Position numbers and translations under genes: made by a program
Origin: Kappaphycus alvarezii
Taxonomy: Eukaryota > Rhodophyta > Florideophyceae > Gigartinales > Solieriaceae
Assembly (NCBI GenBank): GCA_002205965.3
Contig: NADL03000144.1
Location: 146,062-210,061 of the forward strand
Reading direction: 5' to 3'
DNA length: 64,000 nucleotides
Part shown: piece by piece, positions 45,900 through 58,242 of the stretch
Layout of the letters: every line of letters starts with the position of its first letter
Position numbering within the stretch: position 1 is the stretch's first letter
Notes under the pieces: generated by a model
The model's input: only the letters and a program-made list of their open reading frames with translations
What the model was told of the DNA's origin: nothing
Databases searched by the model: none

Positions 45900-47118
45900 A
45901 AAGAAGACGAGAAGAAGTATAAATGTTAGGAAGGCCCTTACATGAATTGAAACCATCAGAATTATTAAACTAGAGTCACCACAGTCTTAGGTTTGAAGAA
46001 CTTGGATATCAATGCTCAGTCATTTGTTCTCTAACCTGCCACCAAATTGTTCACTCCGAAGAACATTGAATGCAATAGCAAGTTATTTCAAAATGTCACC
46101 CTAGTGATCGTTTGCGAGCTGTTGGTCAATGCTTAAGGATACCTTAAAGCGCATCAAAAGTGACATATTAGTGCTTTTGCAAGAGAAAGCGCAAATGGAT
46201 CTCAGAGTGCGTTGTAGAGGGGACTGCAGTTAAAGGAGACTAAGAATTGCATCGAAAGTGGTATGACGCAAATCGTAATAGATTTTAAAAGTAATAATGT
46301 AGGGACCAAATGGTTGGCGCGGTATTGCTTGGACCCAGATTAGTTTCTTCTCTATGGACAAGCCATACAACATTACTCGAGGTCAGCTAACATACCTACA
46401 ACATTAAATGATCTCGCCCTTCCCCCTTGCGCCAAATGTCGTATCCGGACCGAAAGAGTTTCTAGGATAGTCCAATTGCATGCTCAAGATTAATTTCACA
46501 GCCAGTTCAAAAGGAGGGAAAAGAGTCAGGTGTCTTATCTTTTGAAAGATATGCTAGGCTGTATCCCGGGATTCTGGAATGAATCTCTGATCAACTTCTG
46601 CAAATAGAAAAGTCATTGTTCCGTACAGTTCCTGACAGGCGCCAGTTTCCCCATTTCCTAGAATGCACCCTGGAGAAGAAAAGGAGTGGATGATTTACTA
46701 CTGAAAGGGGGGGTTAGTTGGGATGTTTTATGCATGAAAATTGGGGCCAGTTGTTACCTGAGGGATGCAACGGATGATGTGGTGAACATTTACTTGAACT
46801 CCTGACTAAAAGCCGACTAGTGGGCTATGTTGTCAGGGTGATCTCGCAGGTGAGTACAATAATGCAGAAAAGCGGAGAATGTTGTTTGGTCGGAATTGGG
46901 TGTGTGTCATAAGGGCCCTTCGGGGGCAGAGATAGTAGGGAGATGCAATGTAGTGGCGCTACCGATGAGAATATGGTACAATGATGGCGTCCCGTAGTTG
47001 TTTGAGTTGGCTGTCGGTGAGGGTAAGAAAAGTTAGAGGCACGTACCGCGTCTACAGAAGTCTGACGTAAGGCCAGCAGTTTCACGGCTAATGCTGTTAG
47101 AATGTAAATCAAAATAAT
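45900..47118. other. No gene supported
   Basis: AT-rich stretch before the Ty3/gypsy fragment. ORFs lack motifs. Confidence 0.4.
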
Positions 47119-49699
47119 TTGACCCAGAGCTCCAGCATGACACGCAGACCTTTGGCAAAACAGAAAGTAAACGCCACCTTCAGACGGACTGAATTCCTAA
47201 AGTTATCTCGATCAATCCCGTTGCGCTTTGTACCGGAGGATGAAAATCAGACCGTTGGCATCTCTGGATGTAGCCCAAAACGAAAATCGCAGCAGGTACC
47301 CCCTCTCGGAGGTTGGCAACCGGATGCCAATAGGGTGCTAATCGAAATCGCTCGGAACTTGGCTTTTTTGGAGATTGATATCTATGGCAGGGTCCGGTGG
47401 CAGATCTTGAGCCGTCTTTCTAGGGAAATTTACGAGTTACTGTACTGTACGCTGCAGCGGCCGATACGTCGAATGCAGCCTGCCTGATAGCTGGCCTCGA
47501 GTCGGCCTTGTAAGAGGGGGGAAATTGGTGCGCTTTACTGATTAGGGATGGATGCGGGACGGCTGTTTTCCGAAGGCTAAGGGGGACAGGTCTGTGTAAT
47601 GAAGAGTCTGGAAATGAGGCGAGTCATGAGGTACTACCTGACAGAACTGGTGTGAGGCCATCCGTAAGGCATGCTGCGTTGCACGAAACCGTTGCCGCAG
47701 CGTGTCTTTGCAGAAGGACAAATCGCACCCGTCCGAGGGTCTCCATGGCTCGTATGGCGACATGCCTAGCCATGTCTGTGAGCACCGCGAATGCGTGTGG
47801 TTGCCACCCGCCAAGAGTGGATATCGGCTCTGGGACCAGTCGGGACCTTGGATGCGTGATGATGAAGTCTTGATACCTCGTGAACTTTGCTCATCGCCTG
47901 GCTCCGCATCCAACGATAAGGTCCGACAAGAAGTTGATAAAATGCTGGAAGCAGATATTATTACCCCGGCGTCTTCGGCATGGTCCTTTCCTGTAGTGAT
48001 CGCCTCCAATAAGGACGAAAAGGCCAGATCCTGTGTGGACTACCGCACTTTGAACCGTAAGATGAAGGCTGATTGTTGGCCCCTGCCCAAGATAGAAGGA
48101 ATATTCGATGACCTGAAGGGTAGTTCGGTATTCTATACCCTCGACTTGTTCGCAGGATACTGGCAGGTTCGCATGAGCGAATATTATAAGGAGATGACTA
48201 CCTTTGTTTGCCCTTACAGGACGTTCAAGTTTCAGGTATACCCTTAGGTCTTACGAATGTGCCGTCAAGTTTTCAGCGCATGATGTACTACGTCTTGCGG
48301 GACATTCCCTTTGCTCCCGTTTATCCGAAAGATGTTGCCGTCGTTATGGACTAAGTTTTACGGGACATTCCCTTTGTTCGCGTTTATCTACGGTAGACGA
48401 TGTTGTCTTCCTTTCTAACTCCGTCGAGGAGCATATTGGTCACTAAAATATAATTTTCGTTGCTATCAGAAAGGCGGGTAGTTCATTGGAATCCAGTCTT
48501 ATTGAGGTCGCTCGTCATGTGCAGGAGCTTAAGATTGAAGAGGAGTACGAAACCAACAGGCGTTCAATCAAGCCTATTGCGAAGCGTTTCATCGTTTGGG
48601 AGAAAGAAAGTACTACGAAGCACGAAAATGGGACTCAAGACCGTCCCCTTCCTTGAGGATATAATGTCGATCCTTCACAGCTTCCACGACGATATTGGGC
48701 ACTGGGACCCTGAAATCACGAATAAGTTCATCTCTGACCGCTACTGATGTCCTTATGTGGATATAGAAATCCAAAACTACGTGAAAAGTTCTAAAAGATT
48801 TTAGAAGACATAACAGATTCCACCTTACCGCACAAGCCTGGAAACCCCACTTTCAAACATATTTGAGACTTGCTCGATCGATTTCGCAGGGCCGCTTCCG
48901 AATTAGAAGTGCAGGAAGAAGTTTTTGCTCATTGCGCTAGAGCATTTAACGGGTTGGCCAATCGCTTTGGCCACTGGAGATTCGTCGCCCGTATCTGTTG
49001 CTCAGTTTATAGAGAAGGAAATTTTGTTCCACTTTGGTCCCCCAAGACCATTGTATCCGACAATGAGGGATGCCTACTGGTACTTCTCTTATCTCCTTTT
49101 TTGGGGAACAAGGAATCACTTGGTGCGCTGTTCTGGCCTACACCCCCATGTCAAATGGTAGAGACGAGAGAATAGTACGCATCATCAAGACTGCCATCAA
49201 GGAAACGGTTCTAGGCCAGGGAGTGGATCGGGAGGAGAGTCTTTCGAACGTTATGTATAGTTACCGTCGTCGTCGTCTCGCCTCCGGAGCATCCCCGTTC
49301 GAGTTGATGTACACAGTTTTGCCGCGCATGGAATCATCTGATGCGATAGTTCTAATTTCCAATGCCTCGAAGAGCCATCGCCGATTGGAGTTGTTAGCAA
49401 ACGTGGCACTCCGGGCACGGAGAAGGGGTGAACAACGGCGTGTATCGAGAAAAAAGGCATTCGCGGGACCTGTTTGGTATAACGTCATCGACTGGGTCCC
49501 TGTTGCACATGGGGCGGCCTTGCCGATGACAGTTAAATGGTCATCTCTCAAGTTCAGATACTTCGGGCCGTGCCAGACATGGAAAAGCGATCACCCAAGG
49601 TATTGGATGACCCCGTATGATGGACGACGCTCCCGACGTACTATCCACGCAAGGCGTTTGGTTCCTTTTGTGGTCAGCCCCAGAGGCCTGCAAAATTAG
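47119..49699 (+). mobile_element. Ty3/gypsy retrotransposon pol fragment (decayed)
   Basis: Reverse transcriptase at 47900-48420: ADIITPASSAWSFPVVIASN, then CVDYRTLNRKMKADCWPLPK, then LFAGYWQV, then FQRMMYYVLRDIPF. RNase H/connection is poorly kept. Integrase core at 48920-49160 (PIALATGDSSPVSVAQFIEK) and C-terminal part to 49699 (RIIKTAIKETVLGQGVDREE, ASPFELMYTVLPRM, FRYFGPCQ). Frameshifts are frequent. A ~70-bp internal duplication affects the RT catalytic box. Flanking LTRs were not found. Confidence 0.75.
48288..48400 (+). repeat. Internal duplication at the RT active site
   Basis: TTGCGGGACATTCCCTTTGC and TTACGGGACATTCCCTTTGT head two consecutive ~68-bp units, so VLRDIPFxxVY occurs twice before DDVVFLSNSVEEH. 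Confidence 0.7.
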
Positions 49700-49718
49700 T
49701 CACTGCGGGAAAAAATTC

Positions 49719-49771
49719 GGCCATAATTATAAAACATAACTTCTCAAGTTATGTTTTTATAACTTATGGCC
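49719..49771. other. Long AT-rich inverted repeat after the pol fragment
   Basis: Arms of 24 and 26 bases (GGCCATAA...CATAACTT and its near-complement) around a CTC loop, with only two unpaired single bases. It begins 20 bp after the integrase ORF ends. Possible transcript terminator or an insertion scar. Confidence 0.8.
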
Positions 49772-51016
49772 AAAAGTTATTAAACAAAATTTCAAAAATT
49801 ATGATTTTTAACTTTTCCAAGCTGTGTTTTAGAACTTTGATGTGCCCAACGCCAACCTTGCTTGAGTGGCGGCCCGGCTCAATAATCACACAACGAAGGA
49901 TTCATGTCTCTCTTAATCATTGACTGGAAAGTTGTATTGGGTGTTTTACTCGAGTAATGCACCTAGGTGCCCCAACCAACTTTCCCCTCAAGATCTTGAG
50001 CTTCGTCAACTTCGTAACCCTGTTGGCCCTTTCATTCGACCCCTTCATAGCTTAAAAGCTGCTCAGTTGGATAATCTCCGAAAGTATGAAGGGTTTATAG
50101 CCGGATTAATCGGCCGGAGCAGGCTCATCCCTGTTATAATATCCACGCTCGAAGGGGGGCAAAATGACGCGTTCACTTATCACGGAAGTGGAAAGATCGG
50201 TCGCTAGCGGAGCCTTAGACCAATACTCCAAGGTGAGAGCCATACTCCTACAGCTCCTTTACGCGTTGATGGTTACGTCCAACACCGCTTGCTTATTGAG
50301 CGTGCTATCGCCTACTTTGTAATGATTGTGAAGTATTGAATTACCATGTACTCTCGATACTGCAACCTTGTTTGGCTCTATGTTTACGGGACTCCAATCT
50401 TTTATAGGAATCCCAGTAAACCAACCCTGTTTGCCTCCACTCTTCAGAATCAAGTAACCTCGCCCAATCGGTCAAACCGCACGAGGCCGGCTATGGAAAT
50501 AGCGTCCGAACGGATTTCTCCGATGTTACATTCGTAAATTCACAAGCTTCTACAAACAGAAGATTGAGCTGCTTCAATTTATTGAAGTCCCTGAACGCAG
50601 CGAACGCTTCTAGGTTTAGAAGATACCAAGACTTCAATGCTACGATTGCCAGTTCCTGACTCGTCCCAGTGCCGAAAACCACACTCGGAGGGTGGCACCC
50701 TGACGCTTTGCAGTTTTGACTGACATGGCCAGTAACCTGTACACTATGACATTGTCCTCCTCCATGCGTCGTTGGTTCTATACCCTTGACAACAGCAGAA
50801 GTTTCATTACACGGGTGCGAATAGCAGTTCTATCTATCATGAAAATGTATGAAACAGAAGTGGGATGAGTCCTTTCTGGATTTGTTCCCGGTGCGGACGA
50901 CTTAGTAGTACGTCATAACTCAGTAGCACCCTGAGCTGCATCCTCGAATGACACACACCTCTCATTTTTCCATTTCAGAATGAGGGAACAAACAGGCAGA
51001 GCAGTCTTATGCACAG
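49772..51016. other. No gene supported
   Basis: A 95-residue ORF at 49920-50207 (LRQLRNPVGPFIRPLHSLKA) reads somewhat protein-like but matches nothing I know; it might be a retroelement remnant. Confidence 0.3.
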
Positions 51017-52424
51017 TTAACAAAGACTTTTCGATGATTCAAGGAACAAGTATGAACTTATAGCACGAGATGGTTCTGAGAGAAATGACAGGGCAACCTT
51101 GTGAAGGTGAATCTCCTGCTTTTCTGGATATTTCACTGGAGATTGACTGTCCGTGTTTCTGTTGTTGGAGATTCCTCCAACTCGCCTTCCAGCGTCATCT
51201 TTGACAATAGACATAAACTGTATAGTGACTGTCAAGCTCGGAAATGTTGATATCAGAGAGGTGAATTTCGCTTCGTTCGATTCTCTTGACTGCTGCACTA
51301 CCTCCATTGATACACTGTTTTCCTTCTATCAAATTGCTTAATGGCTCCACAGAATCATATATTCGATATTCTCCCCCCCAGTTGTAGATATAGCGATTGA
51401 AAACGGGTATCCAATAAGTACATCTGGAAGGGGTGATTCGTCAGCTGAAGGATCTCCACCTCATATTCTAGACATTTGTTTCGCATGCATAATGACGCCT
51501 ATCTCATTCGGAAATACATCCTTCGCTTTCATCTGCCCTTCTGTAATGAAGTTCATGACTGCGGTACGTATTGTCCGAACAGCAAATCCGAACATATCAA
51601 GTCCCACAGTATCATCAGACTGGCTCCCACCAATCTGATGAACATCACAGTAACGTGTATCGGATTGATGGCTATCATTGCGAGTTTTCCTTCTCATCGA
51701 GACACCAACCTTTGACTTGGCATCTTCGCTGAGCGCAAAGGTAATTGAACGGCATTGGAAAACAACATCTTCCCAACTCGATTACATTTGTCCTTGTCTG
51801 CTTCGGACATGCTATTCCGCTCGACCATCTTGATGCATTCATGCAGAGATAGCATTTTTCTCCCAGAACTGCTTGATGATTGTTCGTGCCCAGTGTTATG
51901 TGAATTTCTCAGTTCAGCGACGGCGACTTGGCGCTTTGAAAGGAGCCAAATTGGGGCATAAGGCTTTCTTCGAACGTAATCGTCATTATTATGTTCCGGA
52001 ACACGAAACATTCTCCCCTTTCCTGCTGTCCGAAGGATCTAGGTCTCAGTGTCCTTGATCATCTTGTTGGATGCTCTATAAAGCACAGTTTGGTGTGCTA
52101 CTTTGCCATGGTGTCTTCGAACTGCAAATAGGAATGTGGAGAGTGTGGAAGGGTATCGCTTCCCACTGTGATGTGGTTGAACATGTCAGATGCCAGCCTC
52201 CCTGTTAGTTGCGCCATGAGGCACTTTGCGAGGCGTTCTCTACTGATGACATCTCCGAATACCTCTACGATAAAATCTTCAACCTCTGATTTTCTCTTTC
52301 TTCCCGCCTCAATCTCTGCGATCCCTCCGCGTTTGGTGTATACCCTGCAGAAGATAGAAGTGGTCCGACTCCTCATAGTGCTTCTTATACGAAGTCCTTG
52401 GCAGTAGTTTCGATTGTACGGCAA
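51017..52424 (-). CDS. Unrecognised disrupted protein-coding unit
   Basis: Consecutive minus-strand frames read as protein: VEDFIVEVFGDVISRERLAK and MAQLTGRLASDMFNHI (52424-52098), then RKPYAPIWLLSKRQVAVAEL and LSLHECIKMVERNSMSEADK (52011-51694), then FGFAVRTIRTAVMNFITEGQ and KDVFPNEIGVIMHAKQM (51697-51461), then 51307-51017. Frames overlap at the joins, which suggests one gene with frameshifts or small introns. No family recognised. Transposon origin is possible given the neighbourhood. Confidence 0.35.
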
Positions 52425-53593
52425 AGCTCTTCCTTGAATTCGTCTATGCGCATCGTCAAAGCGTTGATGATGGCATCCTTCTGGACGGTGAACTGCTCAA
52501 TCATTTGAATGGCGTCGAATCCACCGGGCTATAGACCCTCATCCTGTTCAACTGGTTACACCTGCCCCAAATACCTGCCTAAATCAACTTCTCTGGAATT
52601 GAATGTCATCGAAGAAGATCAATCCCAACTAGAATGAGAAAGTGCCTGTTTACGACTCGGTGCGGCCAACATGGTTAGGTTGTTCATTTGACAGTGCACT
52701 AATCTATGACATGGACCATGTTCCATTGTTGTACTTTAAACACGTAATGAAGAACTATGGATTCTGATTCAATGAAGCAACAGTAAGAAGATTGCCAATT
52801 CTATCCGTTCAGATTGAGAATGGCACAGGATTGGGGTCTATGCCAGACCGATATCAGTATGAACATCTTTTGATATGTGTTCACATAGAATTACTATTAT
52901 TCACGATGAAATGTTACGTATTAATTTTACCATTAATACCTGAGAGTCATCATAGTCATGTAGATAGCTGTTCTATTGATTTTGAGTACTAGAGTTGATT
53001 TGTAACACCAGTGTGCCATAAGAAACAGGAATGATCTACAGCTATACATCATTGCTGTTTTTTTTATGGCATACTTGAAATGGATTCTGACGATCACTGT
53101 AATGATTAACGTAATCGATAGGCTGTTAGAGAGCTCCTGATGGACAGATTGGTATGTAATGTGCAGGTTTGGCTTCGCCATAGTTTGATACAGAACCATT
53201 GGGTGCATAGTGACATGGGTAACTTTGGCGATATCATCGCACAAGCAGACTTTATTCTAATTTGAAAAGCATCACGATGAATGCCCGCCCTCACAGTTTC
53301 ATTTTTTTGTGGAACAAACTTATTCCGTTGATTCTCTTTGTGTGGATATATAAAGGCTCCAATACCCCCTGGACTACATACGGTCCCTCTGCAGATCTCC
53401 AACGAACACTACTCAGATAAGTTCCCTACCCCCTATTTTCTTCTGATTCAATCAATTAATGGAGCAATTGTACCATGACGGATCCATCAAGTTGTGCGCG
53501 CGCTCTTCCTTCTCGTCTCGTCGCATTGCAGTAAGAACAACTAATATTTTCTTTCTTATTCTATCTAACCCCATACTATGCTTCAATATACAA
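52425..53593. other. No gene supported
   Basis: AT-rich; ORFs up to about 100 residues have no motif. Confidence 0.4.
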
Positions 53594-54135
53594 ACCGTGT
53601 TGTTCCTTCTGCTGGTATTTGAGTAGTGTCTACTGCCAAGTATGCCGGCATCAACCCCGTTTGGTGTATTGATTTTGAGACATCACACTCCTGCTTTGCG
53701 TTCATTGAGCTCCTTGTGCTGCTTTATGATCATGTTGATGGTGTTCAATTAAATTGTCTGGTGATGGTAGTATCGTGATGAACTTGTCATTGTAAGTACT
53801 GATCCTGGAGATGTTGCTGTGTTCGTATATTGCTCATATTGATTGCGTCTAATTGATGATGTTTCAATGTAGTAACCCCATTGTTCCTTCTGCTGGCATT
53901 TGAAGTGTGTTCTACCGCCGTTGATGCCATTTTTTGTATTGCTTTCGGAAACTTACCACTCCTGGCTTTGCTTTTATCAAGCCTCTTCTGATGATTTTAT
54001 ATTCATTGTGATAGTTTTCAATTTTGTCGTGTCGTGTGATGATGGCCCTATTTACTGAAATTCTTTTTTTTGCAATACTGATCCTGGTGATATTGTCCTT
54101 ATGTTGCTGATTATGTGCATTACAATTGATGAAGG
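53594..54135. repeat. Diverged tandem duplication of ~275 bp
   Basis: Both units start near TTGTTCCTTCTGCTGG(T/C)ATTTGA and share TACTGATCCTGG(A/T)GATGTT-like and CACTCCTG(C/G)CTTTGC segments in the same order (units about 53594-53873 and 53874-54135). Confidence 0.75.
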
Positions 54136-57100
54136 AAGAATTTAGATTCCATTCATTGTGTGTTCTACTGTTGGTAATAGTGTGTGATTCGTTAGACTGT
54201 TTGTAATGGTAATATGCATAGAAGTTAGTTTGTATTATTAGTCTTGATGTGGGTGGGCCGTCAATGCGCACCTTCTTGTATTGATAAAGTAAAAAATCAT
54301 GTTCCAGCGACATCACTGAACGTTGCTGATATTGTTTTGAATAGGAGATCACATACCGCAACGCATCATGCTACCATTAAGGATTGTATATAACTATCTG
54401 TAGAGCACAACTATCGTCACATTTTGTGTTTTCTGTCATGGTGATAGTCATGTTTTTATACCTGGGGAAGTTCTGTAGTGAGCTTCGAAAGTTGGACATC
54501 TCAACTATCAAAATAATACAAAACTTCAAGAAGGTTGTAGTACGTGGTTATAGGAGTTCTAAAGTCTGATTTCGTGAAGTAGTAAGACTGCACTTTCAAA
54601 GTCATCTGATGATAAGTTCAACAGTTCTACTGCATAACTCCTGGAGTTGGGTTTTTGAAGTTTTATATGTCTCATCGATTACTTCGATAGTTAAAAAGTA
54701 TGATGCGAAAGTGAGAACCATCATTCTGATAGTTATGTGCATAATGACAGGAAGTTTTACATTGTCACTGTGATAGTTATGTCGCATGGATACGAAAGTT
54801 TGATTCATGATTACTAAAGGTATCATGGAAATTTAAAAAACTAAAATAGAATTTTTACAATGCACGTGCATGGTTTGCCAAAAGTATATGATTAATTTTA
54901 ATAATTGATAGTTTTGAACCTCTTAGGGTTATACCATCATGGCTTTGCAAGTTATACATGTAGACCTTTTAAAAGCTATATACATAATTATTTCTCGATT
55001 TATTTTCTCCGTAGTGGTGTCCTCCATTATCGCTGATCATAGTGTTGCAAAGGTAACCTTTAGCGGAACTTTTCTCCTGTTTGTTTGAACATATATCTTT
55101 TATCGTTTGAGCAATACGTTTGTTTTGCTGGTTTTAAACGCATGCCTACACAAAAAGAAAAGAAAAAACTAGAAGAAAAGAATTAACAAAGAAGAAAAAC
55201 GAGTGATGGAACCGCTGAACCACCGTAGAACTCTACGGCTTGGAGCTACTCGGTTTTTCCTTCACCTCCGACTGCACGCTGCGATTTTTACGGATTATTG
55301 ATTAGGTACTGCCACGTCGGCGGGGATTATTCGATGCCTGTTTACTTCTAAGTGTTATTTTTCGAACTTCCAGTATCGTGATGGAGGTCGAACTCCCGCC
55401 CACGCACTCAACCAAGGACTTCTCAGGGAGCTCAAAAACGAACGTTTCAGCAGGGTCGAGGAGGTGACACGTCTGTGTATTCATCGCAACGCAGTGCATG
55501 ACGCCGTTGGAACCTTCTATAGAGACGCTATAGACGACGGGTCCAAGGTCAACGCAGATTTAACGAAAGGATACATCTGCAGTGGTTTTTCAAGCACGAT
55601 CTCCCTAGGGGGGTAGGTGCTTTTGTTCGTTCCCGTAGGTCTCGGATACGACCTTCCGTCAAGTGATTCACGTGGAGTCGAGCCCTATTGGACCGAAAGT
55701 AGTCAAACCAACGCTTTGCGTCGCCCTTCTTCCCTAATTCTCGCAACCTATTTGCGATGGATGCGCCAATATACCCTTTCGTCTGGTCAATGAAAAGGGC
55801 CTTAACGAAGGAAAGATCGGCACATGGTTTCATCAGCACGGGGTTCCCGAGAGTGAGTAAAATAAAGAAGAAGCTTCTGGCCAGGTTTTTCTTGCACATT
55901 AGTGAATTTCAAAGATCGCCTCCCATCGGTTGTCCGAGCCCAGCGTGAATAGGCCCTCTTCATCGATATCGTGCATGAAGGAGCTGCCTTCACCCTCAAA
56001 GGAAAGAGTGTCCAGAAGTATAGTATGAAATTCCCTGGTGGCCTCATCCTCTCCCTTGTACACTGCTTCCTTCATTTTAAATGACTGTTAACTAAATAAT
56101 ATCGTAAATCGTGAAATGTTCTTTTTTCGGTGCTTGTATAAATTATTCTGGGAAAATAGGCAATTCCCCACTATTAAAGCTCGCACATTCTAAATTTTAA
56201 TCAATAATTTTATCAATGCAACTCATTGTGATGACTATGATTATTCATACTAGATAGACGCAAAAAAACTTGTATTGGTGCTCAGATTGAAACTTATCGG
56301 AAGTTCCAACACATTTATATCGAAAGAATAGCTATAATCTTTTCTTTTTTAACATTTTAATCGACCTATGATAAATATCAAAGCAGAAGAAATTCGTTCT
56401 TCAGATGAATATAAATCATAAGAATGCAAAACAGAGCACAGTCGTACAAGAACAGCGCTAATATGTCCATCACCTCATGGTCCCTAGAAATTGAGTTAGA
56501 TTTGGAAATATTTTAACAAATCTAATTTTTCCCCAGAAAAAAATTCCTCAAGAAAAATAAAGAGTGAGCAAAATTTATAAACTTCTGTTACCTGTATTTA
56601 CCAAGGTACCTATTGATTAGCGCTTGAAATATTTGAAATAGAAAAGAATAGGTATAAATGACCTAGTAAGATAATGTAATCGAAATAAACCGAAAGAAGT
56701 TCTCGAATCCATTCATTACGGAATTGTTTTTGGGAGTTGAATCATTTTTTTGACTTGATGTCGGAGAAGTTGCGAAATAAATTGGGACGCCAATAATTAT
56801 GATTTAAATATTTTTTTGCACCTGTAAATACAAATGGAAGTTTTGCAGCCACCACATGCTGAAGATTTCAACCATCGTTTTATGGTAGGAGACCGCCTAT
56901 TTGCAGGTGATCATGAGAGTTACGTTCAAATATGGTCTACTAAGAATCGTTACTGGAACTAAATTATGCATCCAAATGAAGTTAAATGGCAGGAAAATTG
57001 TATTGCGGAGACCAAGATATATGAATATGATTTACAGAGAGCCATTTTATCCTCACGAAGCGCAATGATCATTTCTATTAAGCTAATTTTCTATTTTATG

Positions 57101-57247
57101 TACCATAGTGATATGAGAACAGTTTTTTTGTTGCTTTATCCTTGTGATTCGGAGGGCTGGGTGCATTACTGCGTCCATTTTGATAATTGCTCTGAGGAGG
57201 TTGAGCCGATGGGATTTAGCTCGGCATTACTTTACATAAGCGGGGTC
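54136..57247. other. AT-rich desert, no firm gene
   Basis: Includes a 116-residue minus-strand ORF at 55549-55899 (LRELGKKGDAKRWFDYFRSN) that looks protein-like but is unrecognised. Otherwise nothing beyond low-complexity sequence. Confidence 0.35.
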
Positions 57248-57252
57248 TTTGC

Positions 57253-58237
57253 TGTAGTGCAATGCGCGGTGCGCAGTTCTTCTCGTCTAGGAACGGAACA
57301 TCGTCAGGCAATCAGAAACCCAACACACACTCGAAGACCCACAGGTTGTTCGCTGTCCCTTTTTCTCTTTAAGAACCCTGCGATGCAGTAGCACAGCTCG
57401 CCGACGGCGAGGAGAAATGGGGTTGGAAGAGCGGGGGTAATTACTTGGACCACTGGACGGTATACTTGTCCTCCGGGTTGTAAGGCCGGACTGTGGTCCG
57501 CAGAATGTAAGAAACTTGACATGGGACGATTCCAAAGAGCTGTAGAGACCACGGGTGTAATACTGGACAAAGAAGATGTAGTATGGGGTCAGCTGTGCTG
57601 AATATCTCCTTTGGAGATAAGGATGTTGTCACCAACGACAACCTTGAAGTTCCTATTTGTATATAGACGCCGGAGTCCGGGGCGCCAAGCGTGAGTAAAT
57701 ATAGCAAACAAACAAAAAAGGGGTAGTATAATGTTGGATAGAGAGGGGGGGATAGAAAGGGAGGACCGGGCGGATAAACTTGACTATAGCCAGAGTTGCT
57801 GTTGGCAAAGTTTCTGCAAAGGCGGAAGTTGGGAGTCAAGTTCAGAGCGAACACCGGGGTGGCTGATTAATCTGGGGCCCAAGTGGCCAGGTAGGTATAA
57901 ATAATAGTTAACTAGGTTAAGTTTATCTACAACGGCAGGGTGAGTGAAGTTAGGGAGATCCAAGTTAGAGATAAGTAAATTCGAACCTTGGCCCAATAGG
58001 TGTCTTTTCACCTGCGAGAATATCAGGCCCAATTTGGGGGCCGAGTGGTCCAGATTGCAAGCACTCAAGCCCCATCGGGTGGGTATAAAGTACCAAAAAT
58101 AATAGTGGGCGACAACAGAAAATTGCCCTTACTGTACTGTACAGTGCCTTATGGTTAGCAGTGAATCTGATCAAAAAAAATATCACCAAAATCAGCTCCG
58201 CCGATGGCAGTACAGTATGAGTTCCCATTGCACTACA
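57253..58237. mobile_element. ~1 kb LTR-like element, copy 2, with target duplication
   Basis: Starts TGTAGTGCAATG and ends CATTGCACTACA, an exact 12-bp terminal inverted repeat. Direct repeat TTTGC flanks it (57248-57252 and 58238-58242). It is closely similar along its length to 24841-25839, with scattered substitutions and small indels. Different target duplications at the two copies (CTGAA, TTTGC) show two independent insertions. Confidence 0.9.
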
Positions 58238-58242
58238 TTTGC

